A stretch of 64,000 nucleotides of DNA from Rhizobium herbae (GTDB lineage: Bacteria > Pseudomonadota > Alphaproteobacteria > Rhizobiales > Rhizobiaceae). A model generated the notes under the pieces. It saw nothing but the letters and a program-made list of their open reading frames with translations, did not search any database and was not told where the DNA came from. Made by a program: the position numbers and the translations under genes. How positions within the stretch are numbered: position 1 is the first letter of the stretch; each line of letters opens with the position of its first letter. The stretch spans positions 186,001-250,000 of the forward strand of contig NZ_JAGGJV010000003.1 of NCBI RefSeq assembly GCF_017873135.1. The letters are read 5' to 3'. This document shows positions 26,175 to 35,886 of the stretch, piece after piece.

Positions 26175-26897
26175 TCAAAGCAGCGCGAAGAGGCTGGCTT
26201 CATTGGGCGCGGCGGCAACGGAGACTTTTCCGATGCCGTACGGCACCGCCGCTGCCACGTGATCGCTGAGGCAAAGCAGGCGAATGTTCTGAAATTCCGC
26301 GATTTTCTTCGGGGCGACGAGATCGAAGAAATGCCTCGCGGTTTCATGGGAATAGAACAGAACCGTATCGGGCCTGCGCGATTCGAAAAGGTCTTCGATG
26401 GCCTCCGGCGCATGAGCGATCGGAGACATTCGATAGACGTCGGCGACGCGGCAGGCGATGCCGGCGTCCCGCAAGGCTGCCTCGAAAGCCGGAGTTCGCG
26501 GCAGGCCAGCCAGATAGGCAAGGCCTTGTCCAAGGCCGGTCGAGGTTTCCGCAATGAGATGAGCAAGGCCGCTGCCTGTCCCGGGGCCGGTGATCACCGA
26601 TTGAAATCCCACTTGCCTTGCCGCGTCCGCCGTCGCGCGCCCAACGCAGAAGACCCGTGTCTGTAGATGCGGGGTCAGCCGATCCCCGATCATCGCCAGA
26701 GCGCGGATAGCCTCCGCGCTCGTAACTGCAATGTCCGAATGGGGAGAAGCCAGCGCTTCAATCGCTGCCTGCGGCTGGTGCACCGCCTCCATCATCGGCA
26801 GGACGATGGCTTCATGCCCGAGCGCTTCAAGCCTTGCCGCCGTTGCCGCTGCTGAAGGCTGTGGCCGGGTGACAAGGATGCGCAAGGGAACAGGCAT
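26175..26897 (-). CDS. hemD: uroporphyrinogen-III synthase
   Basis: The 240-residue protein starts MPVPLRILVTRPQP, the typical HemD opening with TRP near the N-terminus. Further markers are AVTSAEAIRALA, VFCVGRATADAAR and the C-terminal DTVLFYSHETARHFFDL. It closes hydroxymethylbilane to uroporphyrinogen III in the cytosol. HemD sequences diverge strongly, and position directly after hemC (4 bases) supports the call. The upstream in-frame extension overlaps hemC and is rejected. Confidence 0.9.
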   Translation of the reverse strand: MPVPLRILVTRPQPSAAATAARLEALGHEAIVLPMMEAVHQPQAAIEALASPHSDIAVTSAEAIRALAMIGDRLTPHLQTRVFCVGRATADAARQVGFQSVITGPGTGSGLAHLIAETSTGLGQGLAYLAGLPRTPAFEAALRDAGIACRVADVYRMSPIAHAPEAIEDLFESRRPDTVLFYSHETARHFFDLVAPKKIAEFQNIRLLCLSDHVAAAVPYGIGKVSVAAAPNEASLFALL

Positions 26898-26901
26898 GGA
26901 C

Positions 26902-27831
26902 TCAGGTCCAGCTCGAGAAGAAGTCCGGCCCCGCATCGATGCGGATATCGTCGCCGGCCTTGGCGCCGAGCTGTTCGGCGTCGGTTGCCTTGCCCTCGGT
27001 GGCAACACGGAAATACTGGCTGCCGTCCGGGGTCAGGACCATGCCGGAAAAGCGGATCGTGTCGCCGTCCGACACGGCATAACCGGCAATCGGCGTGCGG
27101 CAGGAGCCGTCGAGCGTGGACAGGAAAGCCCGTTCGCAGGTCACGGCCTCGTGCGTCCGCGCGTCGTTGACCGCTTCCAGAAGGCTGTTGACGCGGTCGT
27201 CGCCGATGCGGCTTTCGATGCAGATGGCGCCTTGCGCCGGTGCCGGCGGGAAGGTTTCCGGATCGAGAAGTTCGGTCGGCACGTCGTCCTTGCCGAGCCG
27301 CTTCAGGCCGGCGAAGGCAAGCAGCGTCGCATCAACCTGACCTTCCGCCAGTTTCCTGAGCCGGGTATCGACCAGGCCGCGATAGGTGATGACGTTGATG
27401 TCCGGCCGCAGCCGCTTGATCAGCGCCTGGCGGCGCAGCGAGGAGGAACCGATGGTGGCGCCCTGCGGCAGGTCCATGAGTTTTTCGGCCGTGCGTCCGA
27501 CGAAAGCGTCGCGGGCGTCTTCGCGCGGCAGGTAGGCGGACAGGAACAGGCCGTTCGGCAGCCTGGTCGGCATGTCCTTGGAGGAATGCACGGCGAAATC
27601 CAGTCCGCCGGAGATCAGCATATCCTCCAGTTCCTGGGTGAAAAGGCCCTTGCCGCCGATCTCGGACAGCGAGCGGTCGGTGATGCGGTCGCCCATGGTC
27701 GACAGCACGACGATCTCGAACATTTCGGACGGCAGGCCATGCGCTGCCATCAGGCGGTCGCGCGTTTCATGGGCCTGCGCCAGCGCCAGGGGACTGCCGC
27801 GCGTGCCGATCCGGAAAGGTTTTGTTTGCAT
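26902..27831 (-). CDS. hemC: porphobilinogen deaminase (hydroxymethylbilane synthase)
   Basis: The 309-residue protein starts [19 protein letters not shown]. Cofactor Cys244 in [11 protein letters not shown] attaches the dipyrromethane; VHSSKDMPT supplies the catalytic Asp, and the Arg cluster [15 protein letters not shown] binds the carboxylates. It polymerises four porphobilinogens to hydroxymethylbilane. It is the first gene of the hem cluster and is divergent from tsaD across 76 bases. Confidence 0.96.
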   Translation of the reverse strand: MQTKPFRIGTRGSPLALAQAHETRDRLMAAHGLPSEMFEIVVLSTMGDRITDRSLSEIGGKGLFTQELEDMLISGGLDFAVHSSKDMPTRLPNGLFLSAYLPREDARDAFVGRTAEKLMDLPQGATIGSSSLRRQALIKRLRPDINVITYRGLVDTRLRKLAEGQVDATLLAFAGLKRLGKDDVPTELLDPETFPPAPAQGAICIESRIGDDRVNSLLEAVNDARTHEAVTCERAFLSTLDGSCRTPIAGYAVSDGDTIRFSGMVLTPDGSQYFRVATEGKATDAEQLGAKAGDDIRIDAGPDFFSSWT

Positions 27832-27907
27832 CCACTGCGATCCGTTGTTACCGGAGTTCCGTGTATCCGCCTTTCCCTGCGACCGCAATATTCGAGTAAA
27901 ACGGCCC

Positions 27908-29005
27908 ATGTCCCCGCCCCTGCGCATCCTCGGTATCGAAACAAGCTGCGACGAAACCGCCGCTTCCGTCGTGCTGCGCGATGAAAGCGGCCGTGGCGAG
28001 ATCCTCGGCGACGTGGTTCTGAGCCAACTCGAAGAGCACAGCCTCTACGGCGGCGTTGTGCCGGAGATCGCCGCGCGCGCCCATGTCGAGGCGCTGGATA
28101 CGCTGATCGAGGAAGCCTTGATGCGGGCCGGCGTGACGCTCTCCGACATCGACGCGATTGCCGCCACCAGCGGCCCGGGCCTGATCGGCGGCCTGCTGGT
28201 TGGCCTGATGACCGGCAAGGCGATTGCGCGCGCTTCGGCCAAGCCGCTCTATGCCATCAACCATCTCGAAGGCCATGCGCTGACGGCGCGGCTGACGGAC
28301 GGGCTGCCCTTTCCCTATCTGATGCTGCTGGTTTCCGGCGGCCATACGCAGCTTATTCTGGTGAAGGATGTCGGCGTCTACGAACGCTGGGGCACGACCA
28401 TTGACGATGCGCTGGGCGAAGCCTTCGACAAGACGGCGAAGCTGCTCGGCCTGCCCTATCCGGGCGGTCCGGCGGTCGAACGTGCGGCAAAAAGCGGCAA
28501 CCCGGATCGCTTTTCCTTTCCGCGCCCGCTGGTCGGCGAAGCGCGCCTCGATTTCTCGTTCTCGGGATTGAAGACCGCCGTGCGCCAGGCGGCGCAGTCG
28601 ATCGCGCCGGTAACGGAGCAGGACATCGCCGATATCTGCGCCTCCTTCCAGAACGCGATTTCGCGCACGCTGAAGGACCGGATCGGCCGGGGGCTGGCGC
28701 GCTTCAAGGAACAGTTCGCGGGCACTGTCGAACATCCTGCGCTGGTCGTGGCCGGCGGCGTGGCGGCAAACCAGACGCTGCGGGCGACGCTGCAGGAACT
28801 CTGCGACAGGAACGGCTTCCGTTTCATCGCTCCGCCGTTGCAGCTTTGCACCGACAATGCGGCGATGATCGCCTGGGCCGGAGCCGAGCGCATGGCGGCG
28901 GGATTGCCGGCCGACGATCTCGATGTCGCGCCGCGCTCGCGCTGGCCGCTGGATGCGGATGCGAAGGCGCTGATCGGCTTCGGCAAACGGGGAGCGAAGG
29001 CTTAA
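27908..29005 (+). CDS. tsaD: tRNA N6-adenosine threonylcarbamoyltransferase
   Basis: The 365-residue protein starts [20 protein letters not shown], the TsaD/Gcp opening. It has the metal-binding histidines in [10 protein letters not shown], the nucleotide loop LVSGGHTQL and the C-terminal [13 protein letters not shown] and CTDNAAMIA. It transfers threonylcarbamoyl to A37 of ANN-decoding tRNAs with TsaB and TsaE, which are not in the window. Its stop is directly followed by the gpsA ATG. MtaB, encoded at 58140, acts on the same tRNA position. Confidence 0.96.
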   Translation: MSPPLRILGIETSCDETAASVVLRDESGRGEILGDVVLSQLEEHSLYGGVVPEIAARAHVEALDTLIEEALMRAGVTLSDIDAIAATSGPGLIGGLLVGLMTGKAIARASAKPLYAINHLEGHALTARLTDGLPFPYLMLLVSGGHTQLILVKDVGVYERWGTTIDDALGEAFDKTAKLLGLPYPGGPAVERAAKSGNPDRFSFPRPLVGEARLDFSFSGLKTAVRQAAQSIAPVTEQDIADICASFQNAISRTLKDRIGRGLARFKEQFAGTVEHPALVVAGGVAANQTLRATLQELCDRNGFRFIAPPLQLCTDNAAMIAWAGAERMAAGLPADDLDVAPRSRWPLDADAKALIGFGKRGAKA

Positions 29006-30004
29006 ATGGCAGAACCTGTACAGAAGGATCGCATCGTCGTCGTCGGCTCCGGCGCATTCGGAACGGCGCTGGCTGCCGTCGCCGCCGCATCGGGCAAGGT
29101 TCCGGTGACTCTGCTCACCCGCCGTGAAAGCATCGTCGAGGATTTCAGGGAAACCGGCCGCAACGACAGCGCCCTGCCCGGCATCGACCTGCCCGAAGCA
29201 CTTGTTGTCTCTGACGATCCGACGGTGCTCGAGGGCGCCACCATCGTGCTTTTCGCCATGCCGTCGCAGGCGCAGCGGGAGGCGGGGCGATCATTACACG
29301 GCTTCATCGGCAAGGGCGCCGACGTCGTCATCTGCGCCAAGGGCATGGAGCGCGCCAGCGGCCGGTTGCTGACCGATGTCGTCGAGGAAGAATTGCATCT
29401 GCAGAATGTCGCCGTACTTTCGGGCCCGGGCTTTGCCACCGATATCGCCAGGGGCCTGCCGACGGCAATGGTGATTGCGGCAAACAGCATCGAGCGCGCG
29501 GGAACTCTCGCCGAGGCTTTATCCGGTGCGACCTTCCGCCTCTATCCCTCCGCGGACCGGATCGGCGTGCAGCTTGGCGGCGCGTTGAAGAATGTGCTGG
29601 CGATCGCCTGCGGCATCGTCGAAGGCGCGGGGCTCGGCGATTCGGCGCGCGCGGCACTGATTTCGCGCGGGCTTGCGGAAATGTCGCGCTTTGTTGCGGC
29701 GCGCGGCGGCGAGGCCGATACCGTGCGGGGACTCTCGGGTCTCGGCGACTTGGTGCTGACGGCGACCAGCCATCAGTCGCGCAATCTGCGCTACGGCATC
29801 GCGCTGGGTCAAAGCGGCAGCGCCATGGGGCATTCGGACGAGCTTGTCGAGGGCGCGTTCGCAGCCTCCGTCGCGGCCGATGTCGCCCGCAAGCTTGGCG
29901 TCGATATGCCGGTGACCGAGGCAGTGGCCGATATCATCGACGGAAAGATGGATGTGAAGACGGCGCTGGAGCAGCTGATGTCCCGCCCGATCACGCAGGA
30001 ATAA
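29006..30004 (+). CDS. gpsA: glycerol-3-phosphate dehydrogenase [NAD(P)+]
   Basis: The 332-residue protein has the N-terminal dinucleotide site [12 protein letters not shown], then CAKGMER and [12 protein letters not shown], catalytic Lys in [15 protein letters not shown], and [14 protein letters not shown]. It reduces dihydroxyacetone phosphate to sn-glycerol-3-phosphate for phospholipid synthesis. It abuts tsaD with no spacer and heads a short operon with yciI-like and EVE genes. Length is normal. Confidence 0.95.
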   Translation: MAEPVQKDRIVVVGSGAFGTALAAVAAASGKVPVTLLTRRESIVEDFRETGRNDSALPGIDLPEALVVSDDPTVLEGATIVLFAMPSQAQREAGRSLHGFIGKGADVVICAKGMERASGRLLTDVVEEELHLQNVAVLSGPGFATDIARGLPTAMVIAANSIERAGTLAEALSGATFRLYPSADRIGVQLGGALKNVLAIACGIVEGAGLGDSARAALISRGLAEMSRFVAARGGEADTVRGLSGLGDLVLTATSHQSRNLRYGIALGQSGSAMGHSDELVEGAFAASVAADVARKLGVDMPVTEAVADIIDGKMDVKTALEQLMSRPITQE

Positions 30005-30022
30005 TCAATCAAGGAGAAGACC

Positions 30023-30316
30023 ATGCTGTTTGCGGTTCTGTGCACGGACAAGCCGAATGCCCTGCAGGTGCGGATGGACACCCGTCCCGAGCACATCGAA
30101 TTTCTGAACGATCTCAATGCCAAGGGCGGGCTGGCCTTCGCCGGTCCGTTCCTGGACGATGCCGGCAAGCCGAATGGCAGCCTGGTGGTCATCAAGGCGG
30201 AGACGATCGAGGACGCACGCGCCATCGCGGCCGCCGATCCCTATGCCAAGGCCGGTCTCTTTGCGACTGTCGATATCAAGCCCTGGAACTGGGTCTTCAA
30301 CAAGCCGGAGGCCTGA
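30023..30316 (+). CDS. YciI-like protein
   Basis: The 97-residue protein has the YciI fold pattern: MLFAVLCTDKP, the conserved His in RPEHIEFLNDL, GPFLDDAGKPNGSLVV and DPYAKAGLFATVDIKPWNWV. The family resembles dimeric ferredoxin-like enzymes, with a His and Asp as candidate active-site residues. Few members have known substrates. AAGGAG lies 8 bases upstream. It is embedded between gpsA and an EVE-domain gene, a frequent alphaproteobacterial arrangement. Confidence 0.85.
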   Translation: MLFAVLCTDKPNALQVRMDTRPEHIEFLNDLNAKGGLAFAGPFLDDAGKPNGSLVVIKAETIEDARAIAAADPYAKAGLFATVDIKPWNWVFNKPEA

Positions 30317-30318
30317 GC

Positions 30319-30750
30319 GTGGGATACTGGCTTTACAAGTCCGAACCGTTCAAATGGTCCTGGGCCATGCAGAAAGATGCGGGCGCCAAGGGGACTGAGT
30401 GGACCGGCGTGCGCAACTATCTGGCGCGCAACAACATGCGGGCGATGCAGATCGGCGACAAGGGCTTCTTCTACCACTCGAACGAGGGGCTTGAGATCGT
30501 CGGCATTACCGAGGTCTGCGCGCTGTCGCATCCGGATTCGACCGCCGAGGGCGATCCCAAATGGGATTGCGTCGATATCCGGGCCGTCTGCGACCTGCCG
30601 AAACCGGTGTCGCTGAAGGACATCAAGGCCAATCCCAAATTCGAAAAGATGGCGCTGGTGACGTCGATGCGGCTGTCGGTGCAGCCGGTGACGGAGGAGG
30701 AATATCTGGAGATCTGCCGGCTGGGCGGGCTGGACAATCCGCCGCGGTGA
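30319..30750 (+). CDS. EVE-domain protein
   Basis: The 143-residue protein starts at GTG (30319) with GGAGG eight bases upstream, inside the end of the yciI-like gene. It opens GYWLYKSEPFKWSW and continues GVRNYLARNNMRAMQIGDKGFFYHS, the EVE/THYN1 pattern of the PUA-like superfamily. EVE domains recognise modified bases in DNA or RNA. Its partner here is unknown, but linkage to tsaD, a tRNA-modification gene, is suggestive. Confidence 0.88.
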   Translation: MGYWLYKSEPFKWSWAMQKDAGAKGTEWTGVRNYLARNNMRAMQIGDKGFFYHSNEGLEIVGITEVCALSHPDSTAEGDPKWDCVDIRAVCDLPKPVSLKDIKANPKFEKMALVTSMRLSVQPVTEEEYLEICRLGGLDNPPR

Positions 30751-30780
30751 TTTTTTGTGTTGGCACGCGTGCGGCGGTCT

Positions 30781-30914
30781 CCCTCTTCTCCCCAGCGGGG
30801 AGAAGTGTCGAGCGTATGCGAGACGATGAGGGGATGGTGCCGCACATTTTTCAGGGTGTGGTTCCCCCTCATCCGGCCCTTCGGGCCACCTTCTCCCCGC
30901 AGGGGAGAAGAGGG
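30781..30914. repeat. palindromic element family A, copy 2
   Basis: CCCTCTTCTCCCCAGCGGGG opens the element and a matching GGGGAGAAGAGGG closes it, with CGATGAGGGG and CCCCTCATCCGG inside. It fills most of the gap between the EVE gene and the methyltransferase gene. Confidence 0.87.
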
Positions 30915-30949
30915 AGCAAGCCGAAACTCAACCGGAACCCCCGTCACCC

Positions 30950-31615
30950 GTGAAAACCGATCCTGAAACCTTCATCCGCGCCAACACCGACATCATGTCG
31001 CCGCCGCATGTGCCGGAGATCGGGCTCTATCTGGCCAGCGAAGCGCATGATCTCTGGCTGAAGACGGAGGAGGAGCTGGAGGAAATCGGCCTGCCGCCGC
31101 CGTTCTGGGCTTTCGCCTGGGCGGGCGGCCAGGGGTTGGCGCGCCACATTCTCGATCATCCCGGACTGGTCGCGGGCAAGCGGGTCATCGATTTCGCCTC
31201 CGGTTCGGGTCTGGTGGCGATCGCGGCGATGAAGGCGGGCGCGGCTGCGGTGCTTGCCGTCGATATCGATCCATGGACGCAAACCGCAATCCGGCTGAAC
31301 GCGGCGCTCAACGGCGTGGACGTCTCCTTCGCGGCTTCCGACATGATCGGCACCGAGCGTAGCGCCGAAATCTATCTCGCCGGCGATGTGTTCTACGACA
31401 AGACCTTTGCCGAGCGGCTCGTTCCGTGGTTCACTGCGCTTGCGCAACAGGGGGCCGACGTTCTGGTCGGCGACCCCGGCCGGGCCTATTGCCCGCGCGA
31501 CCGGATGGAGATGCTGTCGACCTACCAGGTGCCGGTGACGCGCGCGCTGGAAGACAGCGAGGTCAAGAAGACCACGGTCTGGCGCTTCAGAAAGCCGGGC
31601 GTCAGCGGCGGATGA
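30950..31615 (+). CDS. class I SAM methyltransferase, ETF-beta lysine methyltransferase-like
   Basis: The 221-residue protein starts at GTG. After an N-terminal part (MSPPHVPEIGLYLASEAHDL, PPFWAFAWAGGQGLARHIL) comes the SAM motif VIDFASGSGLVAIAAM, acidic loop AVDIDPW and GDPGRAYCPR. This pattern is that of the METTL20-type methyltransferases that methylate lysines of electron-transfer flavoprotein beta, known also from Agrobacterium. The substrate is inferred from family only; etf genes are not in the window. Its 3' end overlaps the convergent gene by 14 bases. Confidence 0.75.
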   Translation: MKTDPETFIRANTDIMSPPHVPEIGLYLASEAHDLWLKTEEELEEIGLPPPFWAFAWAGGQGLARHILDHPGLVAGKRVIDFASGSGLVAIAAMKAGAAAVLAVDIDPWTQTAIRLNAALNGVDVSFAASDMIGTERSAEIYLAGDVFYDKTFAERLVPWFTALAQQGADVLVGDPGRAYCPRDRMEMLSTYQVPVTRALEDSEVKKTTVWRFRKPGVSGG

Positions 31616-32174
31616 CGCAGACGCCGGATTCCCACGAGCAGGCGCGGCCGACGGTCGACGGGTTTACGCGGATGATCTTTGCGCGCGGGCTGCGATAATC
31701 TTTGTCGGTGTCGCCGGGATAATAGCCGTAATCGTCGCGCTCGGAGCGGAAATAGGTGCCGTTGCCGGGATCGGTCCAGGCAGACAAGCCGCCGAAATAG
31801 GTGCCGCCCGTGGTCTTCGACGGAAAGCCGTCGCCGCCATAGGCGGGTTCCCAATAGTTGCCGTCGTTGCCGCGATGGTCGCGCACGACGATCCGGCGGT
31901 TCGGCCGCCGGTCATGGACATATCGCCGCTCCACGTGCCACCGCTCGGCATTGCGGCCGGACAGGCGCACATTCCGGTTGCGGCGGTGATGGCTATCCGC
32001 GTTGATGCCGGAGATGGCTTCCTGGCGGTCGTGTTGCGGGCGTTCGTGGTGACGGCGGATGAAATGGCCTTCGCCATTCCGGTCGCGCGCCTCAGCGAAA
32101 CTGGCGAACGAGAGGATCAGGGCGAAGACCGCGACCAAGACTTTCGTCGCATTCGGCATGATATTTGGACGCAT
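31602..32174 (-). CDS. secreted basic His/Arg-rich protein, function unknown
   Basis: The 190-residue product has a signal peptide (MPNATKVLVAVFALILSFAS, then FAEARD) and a mature region rich in Arg, His and Asn (GHFIRRHHERPQHDRQEA, RRNRNVRLSGRN). The C-terminal part has Gly/Tyr-rich YFGG and YYPGDTDKDY segments and two Cys (ACSWESGVC). No domain is recognised. GGAGGG lies 11 bases before the ATG at 32174; ATG 32159 is an alternative. It is divergent from sdhC. Confidence 0.65.
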   Translation of the reverse strand: MRPNIMPNATKVLVAVFALILSFASFAEARDRNGEGHFIRRHHERPQHDRQEAISGINADSHHRRNRNVRLSGRNAERWHVERRYVHDRRPNRRIVVRDHRGNDGNYWEPAYGGDGFPSKTTGGTYFGGLSAWTDPGNGTYFRSERDDYGYYPGDTDKDYRSPRAKIIRVNPSTVGRACSWESGVCVIRR

Positions 32175-32322
32175 GTCGTGCGGCCCTCCGGATGACTCTT
32201 AACAAATCCTTAACGGGCAATGTGGGGCAGATGCCGGCAAAAGTCACGGATTGCGTTGAATTTTCACGCCTTATCGTTAACGCGGCGGCGATTCCGGTTC
32301 GACGTGCCGCCACATTTTCGTC

Positions 32323-32410
32323 TAATCGATTAAAATCATTTTGCAGTGCAAACACACTTGTCGTTAATCAATATGGTGATTAAACGTCGGCTGACTGAAT
32401 TGTGCACAAT
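32323..32410. promoter_or_regulatory. palindromes upstream of sdhCDAB
   Basis: The 303-base gap before sdhC holds three symmetric sites: TAATCGATTA (32323-32332), TTAATCA-N6-TGATTAA (32364-32383) and the perfect ATTGTGCACAAT (32399-32410). The last is 67 bases before the sdhC ATG. The region is A+T-rich compared with the flanks and lies where an sdh promoter is expected. The binding factors are not known. Confidence 0.45.
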
Positions 32411-32477
32411 CATGTGCAATACCGGATGAAAAGAGTCCAGTTTTTGGGCACGCATCCGGTTCTTCCGTGAGGTTCAG

Positions 32478-32870
32478 ATGACGAATGTCACCAAAAGCCG
32501 GCCGCTCTCGCCGCACTTGCAAATCTACAAGCTCATTCCAACGATGGCGATGTCGATTGTGCACCGCATCACCGGCGGCGCACTCTACTTCGGCACGATC
32601 CTCGTCGCCTGGTGGCTGATCGCCGCTGCCAGCGGTCCGGAATATTATGACTGGGCCATGTGGGCCTTCGGCACGATCATCGGTCAGCTGATCCTGTTCG
32701 GCTATACCTGGGCGCTGGTGCATCACCTGTTCGGGGGCTTGCGCCATTTCGTCTGGGATCTGGGCTACGGTTACGAGAAGCATTTTGCGACCAAGCTTGC
32801 CATCGCCAATCTGATCGGTTCGGTTGCGGTCACGCTGCTGATCTGGATCGTCGGCTACGTGGTTCGCTGA
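32478..32870 (+). CDS. sdhC: succinate dehydrogenase cytochrome b556 subunit
   Basis: The 130-residue membrane protein has three TM helices and the family signature RPLSPHLQIYK followed by SIVHRITGGALY, whose His and Arg are near the heme and quinone site. A second conserved His lies in HHLFGGLRHFVWD. It anchors SdhAB in the inner membrane and passes electrons to ubiquinone. It is the first gene of the sdh operon, 15 bases before sdhD. Confidence 0.95.
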   Translation: MTNVTKSRPLSPHLQIYKLIPTMAMSIVHRITGGALYFGTILVAWWLIAAASGPEYYDWAMWAFGTIIGQLILFGYTWALVHHLFGGLRHFVWDLGYGYEKHFATKLAIANLIGSVAVTLLIWIVGYVVR

Positions 32871-32885
32871 GAGGACAAGAATTCC

Positions 32886-33266
32886 ATGGATATGCGCACT
32901 CCCCTCGGCAAGGTTCGCGGCCTCGGTTCGGCCAAGGAAGGCACCGATCATTTCTGGCGCCAGCGGCTGACGGCGGTCGCCAACGTGCCGCTGATCATCT
33001 TCTTCGTGATCTTCCTGATCAAATATGCCGGCGCGCCCTATGCGGAGGTGATCGCCGCGCTGTCGAACCCCTTCGTCGCGGTTATCATGGGACTGGTGCT
33101 GATCTCCGGCATTATCCACATGAAGCTCGGCATGCAGGTCATCATCGAGGATTATGTCCATGGTGAAGGCGCCAAGATCGTCTTCGTCATGCTCAATACG
33201 TTTTTTGCGATCGCAGTTGGCGGGCTCTGTCTTTTCGCCATCCTGAAGATCGCGTTTGCAGGGTAA
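32886..33266 (+). CDS. sdhD: succinate dehydrogenase membrane anchor subunit
   Basis: The 126-residue protein has three TM helices, the N-terminal [21 protein letters not shown] pattern of alphaproteobacterial SdhD and [20 protein letters not shown], which contains the heme-ligand His. With SdhC it forms the quinone-binding membrane domain of complex II. It precedes sdhA by 6 bases. Confidence 0.94.
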   Translation: MDMRTPLGKVRGLGSAKEGTDHFWRQRLTAVANVPLIIFFVIFLIKYAGAPYAEVIAALSNPFVAVIMGLVLISGIIHMKLGMQVIIEDYVHGEGAKIVFVMLNTFFAIAVGGLCLFAILKIAFAG

Positions 33267-33272
33267 TTCAAA

Positions 33273-35117
33273 ATGGCACCCAATTCGTCGCTGAACATCA
33301 ACGGCCGAGCCTACGAGTTCGTGGATCATTCCTATGACGTGATCGTCGTGGGCGCGGGAGGTGCCGGCCTGCGCGCCACGCTTGGCATGGCCGAGCAGGG
33401 CTTCAAGACCGCCTGCATCACCAAGGTCTTCCCGACGCGCTCCCACACGGTCGCAGCGCAGGGCGGTATCGCGGCATCTTTGCAGAACATGACGCCCGAC
33501 TCGTGGCAGTGGCACCTCTACGATACCGTCAAGGGTTCCGACTGGCTCGGCGATGTCGATGCCATGCAGTATCTCGCCATGGAAGCGCCGAAGGCGGTCT
33601 ATGAGCTGGAACATTACGGCGTACCCTTCTCGCGCAATGCCGAAGGCAAGATCTATCAGCGGCCGTTCGGCGGCCACATGCAGAATTACGGCGAAGGCCC
33701 GCCGGTGCAGCGCACCTGTGCCGCCGCCGACCGCACCGGCCACGCCATCCTGCACACGCTCTATGGCCAGTCGCTGAAGCACAATGCCGAATTCTTCATC
33801 GAGTATTTCGCGCTCGACCTCATCATGTCGGATGACGGCAGCCGCTGCACCGGCGTGGTTGCCTGGAACCTCGACGACGGCACGATCCACCGTTTCGCCG
33901 CCAAGATGGTGGTGCTGGCGACCGGCGGCTACGGCCGCGCCTATTTCTCGGCGACCTCGGCCCATACCTGCACCGGCGACGGCGGCGGCATGATCGCCCG
34001 TGCCGGGCTTCCCTTGCAGGACATGGAATTCGTCCAGTTCCACCCGACCGGCATCTACGGCGCCGGCTGTCTGATCACCGAAGGTGCGCGCGGCGAAGGC
34101 GGCTATCTCGTCAATTCCGAGGGCGAGCGCTTCATGGAGCGCTATGCGCCGTCGGCCAAGGACCTTGCCTCGCGCGACGTGGTGTCGCGCTGCATGACGC
34201 TGGAAATCCGCGAGGGCCGCGGCGTCGGCAAGAACAAGGACCATATCTTCCTGCATCTCGACCATCTCGATCCAGCCGTGCTGCACGAGCGCCTGCCCGG
34301 TATTTCCGAGAGCGCCAAGATCTTTGCCGGCGTCGACGTGACCCGCGAGCCGATCCCGGTCCTGCCGACCGTCCACTACAACATGGGCGGCATTCCGACC
34401 AACTACTGGGGCGAAGTGCTTGATGCCGACAGCGCCAATCCCGAGCGGATCATTCCCGGCCTGATGGCTGTGGGCGAAGCCGGCTGCGCCTCGGTGCACG
34501 GCGCCAACCGTCTCGGCTCCAACTCGCTGATCGACCTCGTGGTCTTCGGCCGCGCCGCCGCCATCCGCGCCGGCGAGGTGATCGACCGCAACTCTGCGAT
34601 CCCGGCGATCAACGAGAAGGCGTCCGAAAAGATCATGACGCGCTTCGACAAGCTGCGTCATGCCAATGGCGGCACCCCGACGGCGATCCTGCGTGAAAAG
34701 ATGCAGCGCACCATGCAGGACGACGCCGCCGTCTTCCGCACCCAGGAATCGCTGGAGAGCGGCTGCAAGCGCATGAGCGCGATCTGGTCGGAACTCGGCG
34801 ATCTCAAGGTCACCGACCGCTCGATGATCTGGAATTCCGATCTGGTGGAAACGCTGGAACTGGAAAACCTGATGGCCAACGCCATCACCACGGTCGTCGG
34901 CGCCGAAGCCCGCAAGGAAAGCCGCGGCAGCCACGCCCGCGAAGACTATACCAGCGGTCCGTTCGGCGGCCGCGATGACGTCAACTGGCGCAAGCACACA
35001 TTGTCCTGGGTCAACGAGGCGGGCGAGGTCAAGCTCGACTATCGTCCGGTGCATACCGAACTGCTGCAGCCGGGCATCGATCCGTACAAGATCGAGCCGA
35101 AGGCGCGGGTGTATTGA
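33273..35117 (+). CDS. sdhA: succinate dehydrogenase flavoprotein subunit
   Basis: The 614-residue protein has the FAD-binding motif [14 protein letters not shown] and the covalent FAD attachment site His58 in [11 protein letters not shown]. The active-site Arg/His region is in [21 protein letters not shown]. It oxidises succinate to fumarate on the cytosolic face. Length is normal. The usual next gene, sdhB, is displaced by two small genes. Confidence 0.97.
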   Translation: MAPNSSLNINGRAYEFVDHSYDVIVVGAGGAGLRATLGMAEQGFKTACITKVFPTRSHTVAAQGGIAASLQNMTPDSWQWHLYDTVKGSDWLGDVDAMQYLAMEAPKAVYELEHYGVPFSRNAEGKIYQRPFGGHMQNYGEGPPVQRTCAAADRTGHAILHTLYGQSLKHNAEFFIEYFALDLIMSDDGSRCTGVVAWNLDDGTIHRFAAKMVVLATGGYGRAYFSATSAHTCTGDGGGMIARAGLPLQDMEFVQFHPTGIYGAGCLITEGARGEGGYLVNSEGERFMERYAPSAKDLASRDVVSRCMTLEIREGRGVGKNKDHIFLHLDHLDPAVLHERLPGISESAKIFAGVDVTREPIPVLPTVHYNMGGIPTNYWGEVLDADSANPERIIPGLMAVGEAGCASVHGANRLGSNSLIDLVVFGRAAAIRAGEVIDRNSAIPAINEKASEKIMTRFDKLRHANGGTPTAILREKMQRTMQDDAAVFRTQESLESGCKRMSAIWSELGDLKVTDRSMIWNSDLVETLELENLMANAITTVVGAEARKESRGSHAREDYTSGPFGGRDDVNWRKHTLSWVNEAGEVKLDYRPVHTELLQPGIDPYKIEPKARVY

Positions 35118-35121
35118 TCAA

Positions 35122-35409
35122 ATGACGAGCAGGGGCGAACAATATTTCGAACTCGCCGCGTCGGTGGAATCTCCACGTGTCGCAAAAGACGAGTTTTTTG
35201 CCTGCCCTTGCTGCAACGAATACACAATTGGCGAGGCCAGATGCTGGGAAATTTGCGACTGTGGCTGGGAAGATGATCCCGTTCAGGAAGCGAATCCAGA
35301 TTTGGCCGGTGGCGCCAACAAAATAAGCTTGCTTCAGGCTCAAGAGAATTATCGTCTCACGGGCCGTGTTGAACCGATGGGGTCCAAACTCCTCGGGAAG
35401 CTGCCATAA
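35122..35409 (+). CDS. CPCC-family cysteine-rich protein
   Basis: The 95-residue protein has the motif FFACPCCNEYTIGEARCWEI followed by CDCGWEDDPVQ, the pattern of CPCC/rubredoxin-like small domains that bind one zinc or iron. Four or more cysteines are in ligand spacing. It starts 4 bases after the sdhA stop and its TAA is followed directly by the ATG of the next gene, so it is inside the sdh transcript. Its codons include more A and T than sdhA, suggesting later insertion. Function is unknown. Confidence 0.75.
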   Translation: MTSRGEQYFELAASVESPRVAKDEFFACPCCNEYTIGEARCWEICDCGWEDDPVQEANPDLAGGANKISLLQAQENYRLTGRVEPMGSKLLGKLP

Positions 35410-35886
35410 ATGGCGGCGGCGGACGCGGGATATTCCGGCACGCCGCTTCCAAGGAAGCTGGGTTTCAAACCTGGAATGACGGCGGCGTTCATCGCGTTGC
35501 CGGACAGTCTGGCGGAACTGGCTTCTTCAGTTGAATTTGCTGCCTGCGACCGGTTGCCCTCATGGGAGGCGATGCGGGCAGCGACCAAGGATTACGATGC
35601 GATCCATGCCTTCACGATCATGAGGGCGGAGATCGAAGACGAGCTTTCCGGCCTGCAGGACCGGATCGTGCCGGATGGCATGATCTGGGTCTCATGGCCG
35701 AAGAAAGCTTCGAAGGTTAAAACGGACGTGACCGAGGATGTCGTGCGCGCAGCGGCCCTCGATCTCGATCTGGTGGATGTCAAGGTGGCCGCGATCGACG
35801 CGATTTGGTCGGGGCTGAAGCTGGTCATTCGCCAAAATCGGCGCAAGGATCGGCGCAAGGAAAGAACGGACAGGTCGCATGGTTGA
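35410..35886 (+). CDS. DUF3052-type protein
   Basis: The 158-residue protein has the DUF3052 pattern: [19 protein letters not shown] at the start, [17 protein letters not shown], then [20 protein letters not shown] and [22 protein letters not shown]. The fold and function are unknown; the central VSWPKK segment is the most conserved. It is translationally coupled: ATG directly after the CPCC stop, and its end overlaps sdhB by 8 bases. Confidence 0.78.
   Translation: MAAADAGYSGTPLPRKLGFKPGMTAAFIALPDSLAELASSVEFAACDRLPSWEAMRAATKDYDAIHAFTIMRAEIEDELSGLQDRIVPDGMIWVSWPKKASKVKTDVTEDVVRAAALDLDLVDVKVAAIDAIWSGLKLVIRQNRRKDRRKERTDRSHG

Noticed and set aside
32364..35054. An 896-codon minus-strand frame opposite sdhC, sdhD and sdhA
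   Set aside because: Mirror frame of the sdh genes; no family pattern, no ribosome site.
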